This document shows, piece by piece, positions 54,987 through 63,362 of a DNA stretch of 64,000 nt. A model generated the notes under the pieces. That model was not told the origin of the DNA. It was given only the letters and a program-made list of their open reading frames with translations, and searched no databases. The first letter of the stretch is position 1; each line of letters opens with the position of its first letter. The translations under genes and the position numbers were made by a program. This DNA comes from Paenibacillus polymyxa M1 (GTDB taxonomy: Bacteria; Bacillota; Bacilli; Paenibacillales; Paenibacillaceae): positions 4,188,501-4,252,500 of the forward strand of contig NC_017542.1 in NCBI RefSeq assembly GCF_000237325.1, in the 5' to 3' direction.

Positions 54987-55514
54987 ATGGACTTTAGGTT
55001 ATCCATTGGCTCTGATTTGTCTAGAGAAGCCTTGGGGAAGTTGCTTTACAATATGATATGTGAAGTGTTAGTAATGGAAATAAATTTTTATGAAGTAGAA
55101 GTAAAAGATTGGTCTGATGCTCGACAAGTGAGTATTAGTTGTACTTATTTTTCTATAAGCATTAATTTAGATGACGAGGATGACTATTTAGAACGTTTTC
55201 GAGAAATGAATCTCGAAGATCACGGCGTAGATACAAATGTTCTTATTAGTATTCAATTTGTATCGCGTACTTTTGACATTGGATGGTTAAAGCTACTCGA
55301 AGTTATTGGAAAACTATTACGATTAAACGATCAAGATTTGGTTGTTGAAGATGATTCCTCATACCCACTATTAAAAAGAATTAAGGGGCGTTTATTTATC
55401 AATACTAATCTGGATGAATATCAAACCAGGTATATCACTAAAGAAAATCTAAAGCTACTGAATTATCCTTATTTAGAAGAAGATTTTTTTAAAGATAGCG
55501 GATATAAAAGGTAA
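54987..55514 (+). CDS. Orphan immunity protein
   Basis: 175 aa, strongly acidic (DLDDEDDYLERF-like stretch, LRLNDQDLVVEDDSSY). ATG at 54987 has GGAGG ten bases upstream; a TTG nine bases earlier is too close. It follows toxin tail 1, so it probably neutralises the toxin family that tail came from. Family not recognised. Confidence 0.72.
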   Translation: MDFRLSIGSDLSREALGKLLYNMICEVLVMEINFYEVEVKDWSDARQVSISCTYFSISINLDDEDDYLERFREMNLEDHGVDTNVLISIQFVSRTFDIGWLKLLEVIGKLLRLNDQDLVVEDDSSYPLLKRIKGRLFINTNLDEYQTRYITKENLKLLNYPYLEEDFFKDSGYKR

Positions 55515-55565
55515 CTTTTTTCTGTGGAATCAGAGTATCCTAAATAACATTTTTCAATTACGTCG

Positions 55566-55614
55566 AACGAGTCGATTATGGTCAGATACTACCATGATTG
55601 ACTTGTTCTTTTTA
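55566..55614 (+). terminator. Terminator between immunity cassettes
   Basis: 16 bp imperfect stem from AACGAGTCGATTATGG (55566-55581) to CCATGATTGACTTGTT (55592-55607), then CTTTTTA. Confidence 0.75.
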
Positions 55615-55637
55615 CTTTCCTCTTGCCCCTAATGCCG

Positions 55638-55774
55638 TTTGGTAATATGAACAAGCTGGTGAGAACATTAGAGGATAGAGGGTTGAGGATAAAGGTGAAA
55701 GACGAGAGATCCCCAATGATGGCAGCTATTTAACTACAGATGGTGAAAATATAAAATCACCAATGCTAGATTAG
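55638..55774 (+). pseudogene. Orphan toxin 3' tail 2, frameshifted
   Basis: Reads MNKLVRTLEDRGLRIKVKDE RSP in one frame and continues NDGSYLTTDGENIKSPMLD-stop in the next, the switch lying near 55712. The stop at 55772-55774 is 33 bp before an immunity-type gene. Interpreted as a second displaced toxin tail. Confidence 0.5.
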
Positions 55775-55807
55775 TACACCTTTATAAGAAAGTGAGGTTA
55801 TAGTGAA

Positions 55808-56407
55808 ATGATACTTACTCTTGATATAAGTAATGAAGAATTTGATGGAATTATAGATGGTGATGGAGAATTTACACCGACTATTTTTTTGAATTTCCCA
55901 AGTGATATTAGAGGAATATACGAATTTGAACTCATAAATACAGTGATAGATATTTATAATTTTAAAGATCAAATACAAAATCAGGGACTTCATGTAAAAG
56001 ATGATTCACTTTTTGTATTTGGAAAAATGAAAGTTCGAATTGAGGGGGTCAAAGGTGCGGATTTCAAACTAATTGAAGGTAACCTTCTTGCAGGACGTGA
56101 GCAATATTACAGTTGGCCCTATACAATTGATAGCGGTGATATTGTATGTAAATGTGGGGGGAAGTTATCTTTCCTAGAGGATTGCTACGTAGCATTAATG
56201 ATTGTTACTGAAAGTAAGCCTAAAATAACATTAAAATTTAATATTGAGGAGACAGTTCCTTTTGATTTCATGAATAGCAATAGCATAGAGCAAGCAAATT
56301 TAAAAAAAGTAGAGTCTAAACACATGAAATCTCTTGGGAAGTTGTTTGATTTCAACTTTTTCCAAGAGTATTTTAGATCTGGGAGAAGAGCTATTAAGAG
56401 TGAGTAG
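55808..56407 (+). CDS. Orphan immunity-like protein
   Basis: 199 aa. Beta-rich first two thirds (MILTLDISNEEFDGIIDGDG, FVFGKMKVRIEGVKGADFKL), a Cys pair VCKCGGK, then a helical, basic C-terminus. GTGAGG lies ten bases before the ATG. Follows toxin tail 2 in the cassette array. Family not recognised; the immunity role is inferred from position. Confidence 0.7.
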   Translation: MILTLDISNEEFDGIIDGDGEFTPTIFLNFPSDIRGIYEFELINTVIDIYNFKDQIQNQGLHVKDDSLFVFGKMKVRIEGVKGADFKLIEGNLLAGREQYYSWPYTIDSGDIVCKCGGKLSFLEDCYVALMIVTESKPKITLKFNIEETVPFDFMNSNSIEQANLKKVESKHMKSLGKLFDFNFFQEYFRSGRRAIKSE

Positions 56408-56421
56408 TTCAAATGTTAAAT

Positions 56422-56476
56422 AAAAGGATCATCTAATGGCTTATTCTGAAACAATGAGGAGGATGAGCCTTTTAAT
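56422..56476 (+). terminator. Terminator between immunity cassettes
   Basis: Stem AAAAGGATCATC (56422-56433) with GATGAGCCTTTT (56462-56473), one mismatch. A related ATGAGTAGGATGAGCTTTTTT occurs at 54771-54791 after the first immunity gene, suggesting a repeated terminator module. Confidence 0.65.
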
Positions 56477-56499
56477 CTAATCCTGAGAGGAAGAAATAT

Positions 56500-57291
56500 G
56501 TGATTGGAAAAATTATGCACCTAATAATAAACGCGTCTTTAGATAAAGATGATAGTGTTATAGTAGCTGCTCTAAAGTTATTAAAAAATGATTGCAATTT
56601 AGAAGAATTAGAGGGTGACTATTTTGCTCAACTTGTTAGTATGATTCCTCTGGTTAAAGAACAGAGTACAAAGGCACTTTTAATCGAAACAATTGTGGAA
56701 TCTCCAGAATTCGTTAGCGACGATACGATGTTGGACGAATACGTGAAACTTATATCAGAAGGTGCGACTAACGTTAAGGAAGCTGCAAGATGTTTAGGTG
56801 CATTTACCGCCTCTGGCTCTACAAACAAACAGATATTCTTACAATTGGCCAATAAATTAAATAATAAATTTGCCGTTGAAATACTAGTTTCAATGGGACG
56901 CTCTAATTGGGGAGAAATCCCTCATTACCTAGAATCATTTACTCAAGAGGTTCAAAATGCACAAAGGATAAGATATCGTTCAGGAATAATTGCAGCCTTT
57001 TTATTAATTGTTCATCCTCTGTGTTCAGAATACGCTCATATCAGTTCGTTATCTTTTGGATATCCATTTATTGAAGCGGCTATGAATGATTGGACATGGG
57101 TAACCCCAAAAAATACAGAAAATATAGTACAAAAGAAAATAGTAACCTCAAAAGAAGCTGACGTATTGGTGAAATTAGGGAGATTATTGCGATATAATAA
57201 GGATTTGAATTCAAACGAAATTGCAAAGCTCTACACCGATTTTTTTGAAGATAAGAACCCATTTGATGTTATTTACACTCTACCAAAATAA
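56500..57291 (+). CDS. Helical repeat protein in the immunity array
   Basis: 263 aa, nearly all alpha-helical with HEAT-like spacing (ALKLLKNDCNLEELEGDYFA, ATNVKEAARCLGAF, QIFLQLANKLNNKFAVEILV). GTG start with GAGAGGAAG upstream. No toxin tail precedes it, only a terminator. Plausibly an immunity protein since HEAT-like folds occur among them, but not identified. Confidence 0.7.
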   Translation: MIGKIMHLIINASLDKDDSVIVAALKLLKNDCNLEELEGDYFAQLVSMIPLVKEQSTKALLIETIVESPEFVSDDTMLDEYVKLISEGATNVKEAARCLGAFTASGSTNKQIFLQLANKLNNKFAVEILVSMGRSNWGEIPHYLESFTQEVQNAQRIRYRSGIIAAFLLIVHPLCSEYAHISSLSFGYPFIEAAMNDWTWVTPKNTENIVQKKIVTSKEADVLVKLGRLLRYNKDLNSNEIAKLYTDFFEDKNPFDVIYTLPK

Positions 57292-57375
57292 AAACATAGC
57301 GCCAAAGAAGTCACTGCGAGAGTTGTTTTGTTTTGTATAGAACACGCTCCTATCTTTCCCCTAAAACAATGACTT

Positions 57376-57450
57376 GAGATCCCTCCACATCTTAACGTGT
57401 TTGATTTACAAGAGAAAGTGTTCGAAGAATACAGTGCTGGTAAAGCATAG
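57376..57450 (+). pseudogene. Orphan toxin 3' tail 3
   Basis: Short open frame LEIPPHLNVFDLQEKVFEEY SAGKA-stop, directly after an in-frame stop. HLN-x-D-L endings are common at the C-terminus of HNH-type toxin tips. It lies 65 bp before an Imm8-like gene. Confidence 0.5.
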
Positions 57451-57515
57451 GCACCAAAGCAGATAAGTAATGTTCATATTGATATTGAAGAATAGGAGAA
57501 TAGGAGAATAATTAA

Positions 57516-57848
57516 ATGCTTATAATAAAGGCTTTAACAAAGATGTATGAGGATTGGGGTGAAGATATAGACGATTTCTATATTACTTATAATGTAGATA
57601 TCGGACCCAGTGAAATAAATGGAGCATCAGACATGTTTTCATTTGAACTAATAAGTCCTAAAAGGTTAGATAGAATGGCAGATCAAGGTGATATTATTAT
57701 CGGGCATGGTCATTTTATAGCAAAGGACTTTAATGAAAATACACTTGAAGCAACATTAAACCGTATCATTAATAAATACACAGATGATGATATTAATAAG
57801 GCATACAAAAACCTATCTACATATTTTCGTCGGGAGATGGATGAATAA
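57516..57848 (+). CDS. Immunity protein 8 (Imm8)-like
   Basis: 110 aa. Pattern MLIIKALTKMYEDWGEDIDD, then VDIGPSEINGASDMFSFEL, SPKRLDRM and a central GHGHFIA resembles Imm8 proteins, which pair with nuclease toxins of polymorphic systems. Two GGAG motifs in a short repeat (GAATAG-GA) precede the ATG. Last member of the array. Confidence 0.75.
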   Translation: MLIIKALTKMYEDWGEDIDDFYITYNVDIGPSEINGASDMFSFELISPKRLDRMADQGDIIIGHGHFIAKDFNENTLEATLNRIINKYTDDDINKAYKNLSTYFRREMDE

Positions 57849-57912
57849 TTAGAGATCTAGCTGATTTACATACACACAGTTAGCCCTATAGCAGATTTCA
57901 CAAAAATAATGT

Positions 57913-57960
57913 CGTGATCACGATCACGGTTTAGACTGTAAATTTAAGTTAAAATATAAA
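57913..57960 (+). promoter_or_regulatory. CRP/FNR-type palindrome and promoter of the DGC gene
   Basis: CGTGATCACGATCACG (57913-57928) fits TGTGA-N6-TCACA at 8 of 10. TTAGAC (57931-57936) and ATATAA or TATAAA (57954-57960) 17-18 bp apart form the promoter, putting the palindrome centre near -44, an activator position. Confidence 0.55.
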
Positions 57961-57996
57961 CAATTTTAAATTTATTTCAGCTGAAACCAAAGATAC

Positions 57997-58010
57997 CGTG
58001 ATCGATCACA
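57997..58010 (+). promoter_or_regulatory. Second palindrome near the DGC start
   Basis: CGTGATCGATCACA with a perfect 12 bp core GTGATCGATCAC (57998-58009), 27 bp before the start codon. It shares the GTGATC half-site with the upstream box. Confidence 0.5.
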
Positions 58011-58036
58011 AAGAAAAAACAAGGAAGTGTACAAAG

Positions 58037-58396
58037 ATGAAAAGAACTGATTTACCTCTTGTCTATTCTTGTTCTGGATGTTCCTCCGCAGCACAAACCG
58101 CTAACATGATCGCTATACAAATGGACCGAGAAAAAGTCGCTGAAATGTCCTGCATTGCTGGTGTTGGTGGTGATGTCAAACCACTTGTCAGAACAGCAAA
58201 ATCGGGACGTGACATCATTGCAATTGACGGCTGTCCCTTGTCCTGTTGCAAGAGTTGCTTAGCAAGGCATGAAGTTCAACCCAAACACTATTTCCTGCTG
58301 TCTGACTTTGACGTACCCAAGATCATAGGAGAAGATCCTAACCCTGATCATTATAGGAATGCTTACACACAAATCTTAGAACAAATTGGACAATAA
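58037..58396 (+). CDS. DGC-domain putative zinc-binding protein
   Basis: 119 aa. Conserved cysteines: SCSGCSSAAQ near the N-terminus, EMSCIAGVGGD, and the DGC motif AIDGCPLSCCKSCL. DGC proteins are small, probably metal-binding, and of uncertain function, often linked to anaerobic or nitrogen-oxide regulons; the CRP/FNR-type boxes upstream agree with that. ATG at 58037 with AAGGAAG; the in-frame ATG at 57998 lies inside the second palindrome. Confidence 0.85.
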   Translation: MKRTDLPLVYSCSGCSSAAQTANMIAIQMDREKVAEMSCIAGVGGDVKPLVRTAKSGRDIIAIDGCPLSCCKSCLARHEVQPKHYFLLSDFDVPKIIGEDPNPDHYRNAYTQILEQIGQ

Positions 58397-58465
58397 TTCT
58401 TAATCAAATTAAGGTGTGTATCGAAAGATGGCTCTCAATATGCACAATATCGTAAATTAGTTTTT

Positions 58466-58510
58466 ACTGGTGGCTCCTAACATATCTTTAGGGGCCACCA
58501 GTATTTTTTT
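58466..58510 (+). terminator. Terminator of the DGC gene
   Basis: Stem ACTGGTGGCTCCT/AGGGGCCACCAGT around an 11-base loop (58466-58502), then ATTTTTTT. Confidence 0.93.
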
Positions 58511-58720
58511 ACTCCCAGTTTAATCATTGGATATAAAAATCCTAAAGAATTTGGGGTTCTAATTAGAGTCATTTTTCAAATTCTTAAGCAGCTCATTTGC
58601 AACATATGGCAAAGCGTTTTCGAACCCTTTTCTTTCTACAAGTGACTATACATTCTTTTTTAATACTTTTCAGATAACTAAGGTTCCCCCTCCTATATTC
58701 AAGCTCCCCCGCCTCCTTAG

Positions 58721-58888
58721 CTGCCTTGTAAAATTACTCGTCGTTACCATCCAAGCAACACAGCAACTATGTACCTGCGTACCAGCCTTGAGTTGGAGTA
58801 CTATCTCATTCCCAACATCACGTTTCCAGCAGCTGCACTGAACGGCGATTATATAGCTCTCTTTGCCTTTGAGAATTACTTTACATAA
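58721..58888 (+). pseudogene. Orphan coding tail upstream of the decarboxylase
   Basis: Open frame of 55 codons ending IPNITFPAAALNGDYIALFA then FENYFT-stop. The last ten codons are repeated in the duplicated locus at 45708-45737 with only synonymous third-base changes (TAC/TAT, ACA/ACG), evidence that it was once translated. No start or family recognised. The rest of 58511-58850 holds nothing recognised. Confidence 0.45.
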
Positions 58889-58993
58889 TAGCGAAGAGCC
58901 TAAAAATAAACATAATGATGAAATCGGTGAATATCACAAAATGACAACAGATGTTATATTATACTTTGTTGATATTAAGTAAAGGAGATGCTT

Positions 58994-60421
58994 ATGATGA
59001 ATCAAGAACCAAATCAGCAATTAGGTGAGATTATTGAGCGGTTCATACATTCATATATGGCAGAAAATAATAATATCCGATCTCAAAAAGTAATCAACAC
59101 TGCAGATGAGGAAACAATAGCTCATTTAAGGAAAATTGGTTTTCCCAAAAAAGGAAGACCCGTAAAAGAAGTTGTCGATGAAATGAGGAAAAACGTTTAT
59201 TCTCATCAAACTTTCATGCAACACCCTCGCTTTTTCGCCTTGGTTCCTAGTCCAATGTCTCTTTACTCTTGGTTAGGAGATATCATGACCAGTGCTTATA
59301 ATACCCACGCCGGAAGCTGGATGCAGAGTTCGAGCGCAAGCCTTTTAGAGGGAGAAGTAATCCGGTGGATGTGTGACCAAGCAGGATATCCAGATACTGC
59401 CGGGGGTTTATTTCTGTCGGGCGGATCGCTGTCGAATTTGACCGCTTTAGCGGCTGCCCGCAATGCAAAGTTATCCGAGCAGGAATATGCCATTGGAACT
59501 GCTTATGTTTCAGATCAAACTCATTCATCGGTCGCCAAAGGGCTACGCATCCTCGGATTCCGTAGTGATCAAATCAGGAAGGTTCCAAGTGATAAAAATT
59601 TTCGTATGGATGTTTCAGCCTTAGAGAAAAAAATAATGGATGATCAGGCGGCTGGCATGAAACCTTTTGCGGTCATTGCCACGGCAGGCACAACCAATAC
59701 AGGAAGCATTGACCCGCTAAACAAAATTGCTGACCTATGTGAAAAACATAATATTTGGTTACACGTGGATGGAGCTTACGGTGCGTCGATTTTGGCTTCT
59801 TCGAAATATAAGTCTCTTTTGAGCGGGATATCGCGTTCAGATAGTATCACCTGGGATGCACACAAATGGCTAATGCAGACCTATTCCTGTAGCGTGGTTT
59901 TAGCCAAAGATAAGCAGCAACTCAAAAACTGCTTCAGCACACGCCCAGAATATTTGAAGGATGCCGAGACTGATGAAGAACATATTAATTATTGGGATTT
60001 GGGTCCAGAGTTAACCCGGCCTGCTCGAAGTTTGAAACTATGGGTGACACTGCAAGCTTTGGGGACTGATGCTGTCGGTGAAGCCATAGAGCATGGAGTT
60101 CAACTCGCAGAATGGGCTGAAGATGAAATCAAAAAACATAATCATTGGGAAATTGTATGCCCCGCGCAATTAGCGATTGTTAATTTTCGATATGCACCAC
60201 CTGGGCTATCCGACCAGGAATTAGATTCACTCAATAAAAGGATCTCCCAAGAAATGGTGACGAACGGGTACGCCACAGTGCTTACGACACAACTCAATGG
60301 AAAAACGGTTCTCAGAATCTGTGCCATTCACCCAGACACTACCGAAGATGAGATAAGGAATACAATTCAGCTTTTATCGAATATAGCAAGATCATTGAAT
60401 GAGAAAAAAGCTCTTTTATGA
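58994..60421 (+). CDS. PLP-dependent group II decarboxylase
   Basis: 475 aa. Aromatic-amino-acid/diaminobutyrate/glutamate decarboxylase superfamily. Motifs: HPRFFALVPSPMSLYSWLGD, GLFLSGGSLSNLTALAAAR, ATAGTTNTGSIDPL, HVDGAYG, and the PLP lysine in WDAHKWLMQTYSCS. Similar to aromatic-L-amino-acid and L-2,4-diaminobutyrate decarboxylases; the substrate cannot be fixed from sequence by eye. AAAGGAG is six bases before the ATG at 58994. Monocistronic, with the terminator at 60490-60514. A gutted second copy lies at 45.7-46.1 kb. Confidence 0.92.
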   Translation: MMNQEPNQQLGEIIERFIHSYMAENNNIRSQKVINTADEETIAHLRKIGFPKKGRPVKEVVDEMRKNVYSHQTFMQHPRFFALVPSPMSLYSWLGDIMTSAYNTHAGSWMQSSSASLLEGEVIRWMCDQAGYPDTAGGLFLSGGSLSNLTALAAARNAKLSEQEYAIGTAYVSDQTHSSVAKGLRILGFRSDQIRKVPSDKNFRMDVSALEKKIMDDQAAGMKPFAVIATAGTTNTGSIDPLNKIADLCEKHNIWLHVDGAYGASILASSKYKSLLSGISRSDSITWDAHKWLMQTYSCSVVLAKDKQQLKNCFSTRPEYLKDAETDEEHINYWDLGPELTRPARSLKLWVTLQALGTDAVGEAIEHGVQLAEWAEDEIKKHNHWEIVCPAQLAIVNFRYAPPGLSDQELDSLNKRISQEMVTNGYATVLTTQLNGKTVLRICAIHPDTTEDEIRNTIQLLSNIARSLNEKKALL

Positions 60422-60489
60422 TGTTCAATTGTGAAAATGAAGTACTGCACTTTCTGTAAATAGATGAAAATGTTCAGCATCACACAAAT

Positions 60490-60516
60490 AAGAGGGGCAC
60501 GCCGCCCCTCTTTACT
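60490..60516 (+). terminator. Terminator of the PLP decarboxylase
   Basis: Stem AAGAGGGGC/GCCCCTCTT with ACGCC loop, then TTTA. Identical hairpin at 45939-45963 in the duplicated locus. Confidence 0.9.
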
Positions 60517-60688
60517 GTCTTTCCTGTACATCTTCAAAATTATTTGCCATTGTGTAATGCGGTAACAATGAACAGCATCAATCCTAAAACGTACGCACTC
60601 CACATGTGTCAAAGAAGGACAAACTATCACTGCTCCAAAGCAAACATGCGATCTTACGCAACCTATTTCAATTCACGGAGGGTGAAAA

Positions 60689-61561
60689 ATGAAGCGAAAA
60701 TATTTTTATAGCACGGCTGTAGTATCCTTTGCAGTTCTTGTGAGTGCTATATTTGGAACCTCTTCTTATAACGCTAATGCAACACCGATTAATCACTCTA
60801 TTCATGTCAATGGAACCTCTTTGCTTAAAGTGAATGATTATGACGTTTTGTACTGCACACCGATTGGTCCCTACGTTAATGAAGAAAAACGTCTCATGGT
60901 TCCGCTTCGCTCTGTTGTCGAGCTTCTCGGCGTAAAAGTTGATTATAACGGTAAACTTCAGGAAGCAAAAATCAAGTGGAATTCAAATGAAATTGTGTTT
61001 CAAAAGGGAGCAAAAACATATAAACTGAACGATACTTTAGCACAGATGGACACTCAGCCCGAAGTGATTCAGGATGCCTTTGTCATTCCGCTTGGGGTAT
61101 TGCTGAGAAGTATGAATATCCCGTTTGAGTACATGAACAACAAAGTGATTTTAAAAAATCCGGCCTTTGACCAAAGCAAGATTTTTCAAAAAGTAATAGA
61201 ATTGGATCAAGGAAGATCCATTGTTGACACTCCTTCTGCACTGGATATTCAAAATTTCAAACTTGTGGAAGAGAAAAACTCAGCAAGCGAAACCAGAGGG
61301 ATTATAACGGTGAGTGGATTAAATCGGACAGGCTCGGCGATTAAAGAAGGGAAAGAAGATTTGCACATCATCGGCTTCTTTAATCAAACGGTGGAAATGG
61401 ATGCAGACTTCGCGTCTGTAGATATCCCAGATCGAAAACGTCCAAAAGTTAATCAGGAAGACCGCGTGTCTCAAAGTCTGTCGTATCTTAAAATAAATGA
61501 CCCTTTGCAGTATATGCTAGCTGCCGGAAGAACATTAAAAACGAAGAATGAACGAAAATAG
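60689..61561 (+). CDS. Secreted protein with copper amine oxidase N-terminal-like domain (paralog 2)
   Basis: 290 aa, paralog of 44689-45540. Signal peptide to about residue 31 (NANA). Shared landmarks: LLKVNDYDVLYCTPIGPYVN, RLMVPLRSVVELLGVKVDYN, AFVIPLGVLLRSMNIPFEY, and the C-terminal DFASVDIPDRKRPKVN and LQYMLAAGRT. The shared C-terminal half, outside the known stalk domain, defines a small two-member family here. GGAGGG precedes the ATG. Confidence 0.85.
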   Translation: MKRKYFYSTAVVSFAVLVSAIFGTSSYNANATPINHSIHVNGTSLLKVNDYDVLYCTPIGPYVNEEKRLMVPLRSVVELLGVKVDYNGKLQEAKIKWNSNEIVFQKGAKTYKLNDTLAQMDTQPEVIQDAFVIPLGVLLRSMNIPFEYMNNKVILKNPAFDQSKIFQKVIELDQGRSIVDTPSALDIQNFKLVEEKNSASETRGIITVSGLNRTGSAIKEGKEDLHIIGFFNQTVEMDADFASVDIPDRKRPKVNQEDRVSQSLSYLKINDPLQYMLAAGRTLKTKNERK

Positions 61562-61669
61562 GAATATTGGAGAAATTTAAAATCAATACAAACGCTTGGT
61601 AATCGGCAGAGTATGCATACTTAAATCACATCTCCCCCATTGGGCCAGATTGGTTTCTATATTTAAAAG

Positions 61670-61697
61670 CAAAAACCCGCTCAAAGCGGGTTTCACG
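61670..61697. terminator. Bidirectional terminator
   Basis: Stem AAACCCGCT/AGCGGGTTT (61673-61693) with a CAA loop, between converging genes. Confidence 0.9.
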
Positions 61698-61751
61698 ATC
61701 CAAGACTTAAAGAAGCTATTAGTTTGTTACCCATTCCCAAGCAATCAAGTA

Positions 61752-62206
61752 TTATTTCTTAATGTCAACCTGTAATGTTCCATTGACTGTCGTTGTTTCT
61801 ACTGTAGCTCCCAGAACTTCCGAAACAAATCTGAGAGGAACCATAACCCGATTTGGATATTCTGGCATAACGGGAGCATTCGGCATCATCTTTTCTTCAT
61901 CGTTCACGTATGCAACTTTGCTACCACGGTTAATCGTACAATTGTACCATTATTTGATTTAATTGTAACTTCTTGTGTAGGTCTGTTCCACGAGACAGAC
62001 TCTCCCAAACCCTTAGATATGAATTTAATAGGGACATATACGGTGTTTGTGGATTTCTCTCCAAATGGATCTAATGTCAAAACGCTGTTATTTACAGCAA
62101 CTTCAACATTATAATTAAATTTAGATCCCGCATGCGCGCTCTCAACTGAGACAGAAGATACGAACACAAAGATAACAGCTAAAGGCAAAATTATACGTTT
62201 TAACAT
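61752..62206 (-). pseudogene. Frameshifted secreted Cu-amine-oxidase-N protein (paralog 3)
   Basis: Signal peptide to about residue 26, then VYVPIKFISKGLGESVSWNR and QEVTIKSNNGTIVRLTV. A one-base deletion at about 61923-61928 (ACCGTGGTAGC where GTGGGT is expected) shifts the frame; the other frame continues GSKVAYVNDEEKMMPNAP, PNRVMVPLRFVSEVLGATVE and ends at 61752. Restoring one base gives a protein of about 150 aa with two stalk repeats. GAGAGG precedes the ATG, so a truncated 100-aa form could be made. Confidence 0.8.
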
Positions 62207-62429
62207 GGCTTATTGCCTCTCCCCATTTATCAACTAGACCCTCATTGAGAAGCTAAAACACCAAATGCATCCTGTATTCAATCTTTCCTTACTGACAGTG
62301 AACAGTAATCAACATGTGTCGAGACGATGTCTCGCTTAAGTTAAAAACACTTGCTTTGAAGAACAATACACGATACGGAAAACCTGACAAACAAATTCTC
62401 AAACCGACGTTCTAAGGAGATATTCATTT

Positions 62430-63362
62430 TTATCGAAAAATAAGCGTTTGATTAAGCAATAAATCATTTCTTTTTAAGTAATTACCATTAAAAGTAATAG
62501 GTATCGAAGTTCCATTGAAGTAATCTCTCTTATTGTCATGTTTTATAGCATGAATATGAAGATGCGGCTCACTGCTGTAACCTGAGTTTCCTACTTTCGC
62601 AATTTCTTGTCCAACCTTGACAAAATCATTTTTCTTAACTAACAGACTATTTTTCTTCAAGTGTAACAGCAAAATATTATATTCTTTGTGTTTGATGATA
62701 ATCATATTTGTATTACTACGACCCAGGGAGTTTGGCACATTATCTTCTACTCCATCCACAACTTCGATAATTCTACCCTCAACCGGACTATATACTGAAT
62801 CATTATAAATGGGATAGGATTTTAAAGATTCAGGATTATCAAATTTTCCTTTTCTTGAACCTAACGGGGTGAGCTTGGTTATATCCACCGCATATTTCAG
62901 AGTACGATGCGAAAAGTGATAGTTCATAGATGAACTCATTCCACCATTCACTACCTCGTAAGCCCCTCCTTTCAAAGGGAACGCTAAATCGACTGCATCT
63001 TCGTGTTTAGGAGTGGATGTAATGTATGAAATATTAAATAAAATACATATAAAAACTTGATATATCGCTAATAAACCATAAAGAGAAAGGAATATTCGTG
63101 TTTTTCTATTTAAGCCATTAAATTTAAAAGAGCGTAAAGTAACCATTTGACGGAATAAAGAACATCCAAACAATACGATGCAAACCGGACGTAAATAATA
63201 ACTAATTTCTGTCCAATCATTTATGAATAAAATCATGAACGTATATGCACTTGTAAACAAAGTGTGAATATACCACGAAATACGATTTTTAAATGGAAAG
63301 TAAGCCATAATCCAATAAAGTATAAGTGGAATCAGCAGCATTTTTACAAAATAAAAAAACAT
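62430..63362 (-). CDS. Membrane-anchored M23 (LytM/lysostaphin-type) peptidase
   Basis: 310 aa. Four hydrophobic segments in the first ~125 residues, then an extracellular M23 domain: HFSHRTLKYAVDI (zinc His...Asp), IYNDSVYSPVEGRIIEVVDG, VKVGQEIAKVGNSGYSSEPH and HLHIHA (H-x-H). Expected to cleave peptidoglycan cross-bridges or stems. Its ATG abuts the TGA of the upstream gene (TGAATG) with AAAGGAAG inside that gene, so the two are coupled. Confidence 0.88.
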   Translation of the reverse strand: MFFYFVKMLLIPLILYWIMAYFPFKNRISWYIHTLFTSAYTFMILFINDWTEISYYLRPVCIVLFGCSLFRQMVTLRSFKFNGLNRKTRIFLSLYGLLAIYQVFICILFNISYITSTPKHEDAVDLAFPLKGGAYEVVNGGMSSSMNYHFSHRTLKYAVDITKLTPLGSRKGKFDNPESLKSYPIYNDSVYSPVEGRIIEVVDGVEDNVPNSLGRSNTNMIIIKHKEYNILLLHLKKNSLLVKKNDFVKVGQEIAKVGNSGYSSEPHLHIHAIKHDNKRDYFNGTSIPITFNGNYLKRNDLLLNQTLIFR

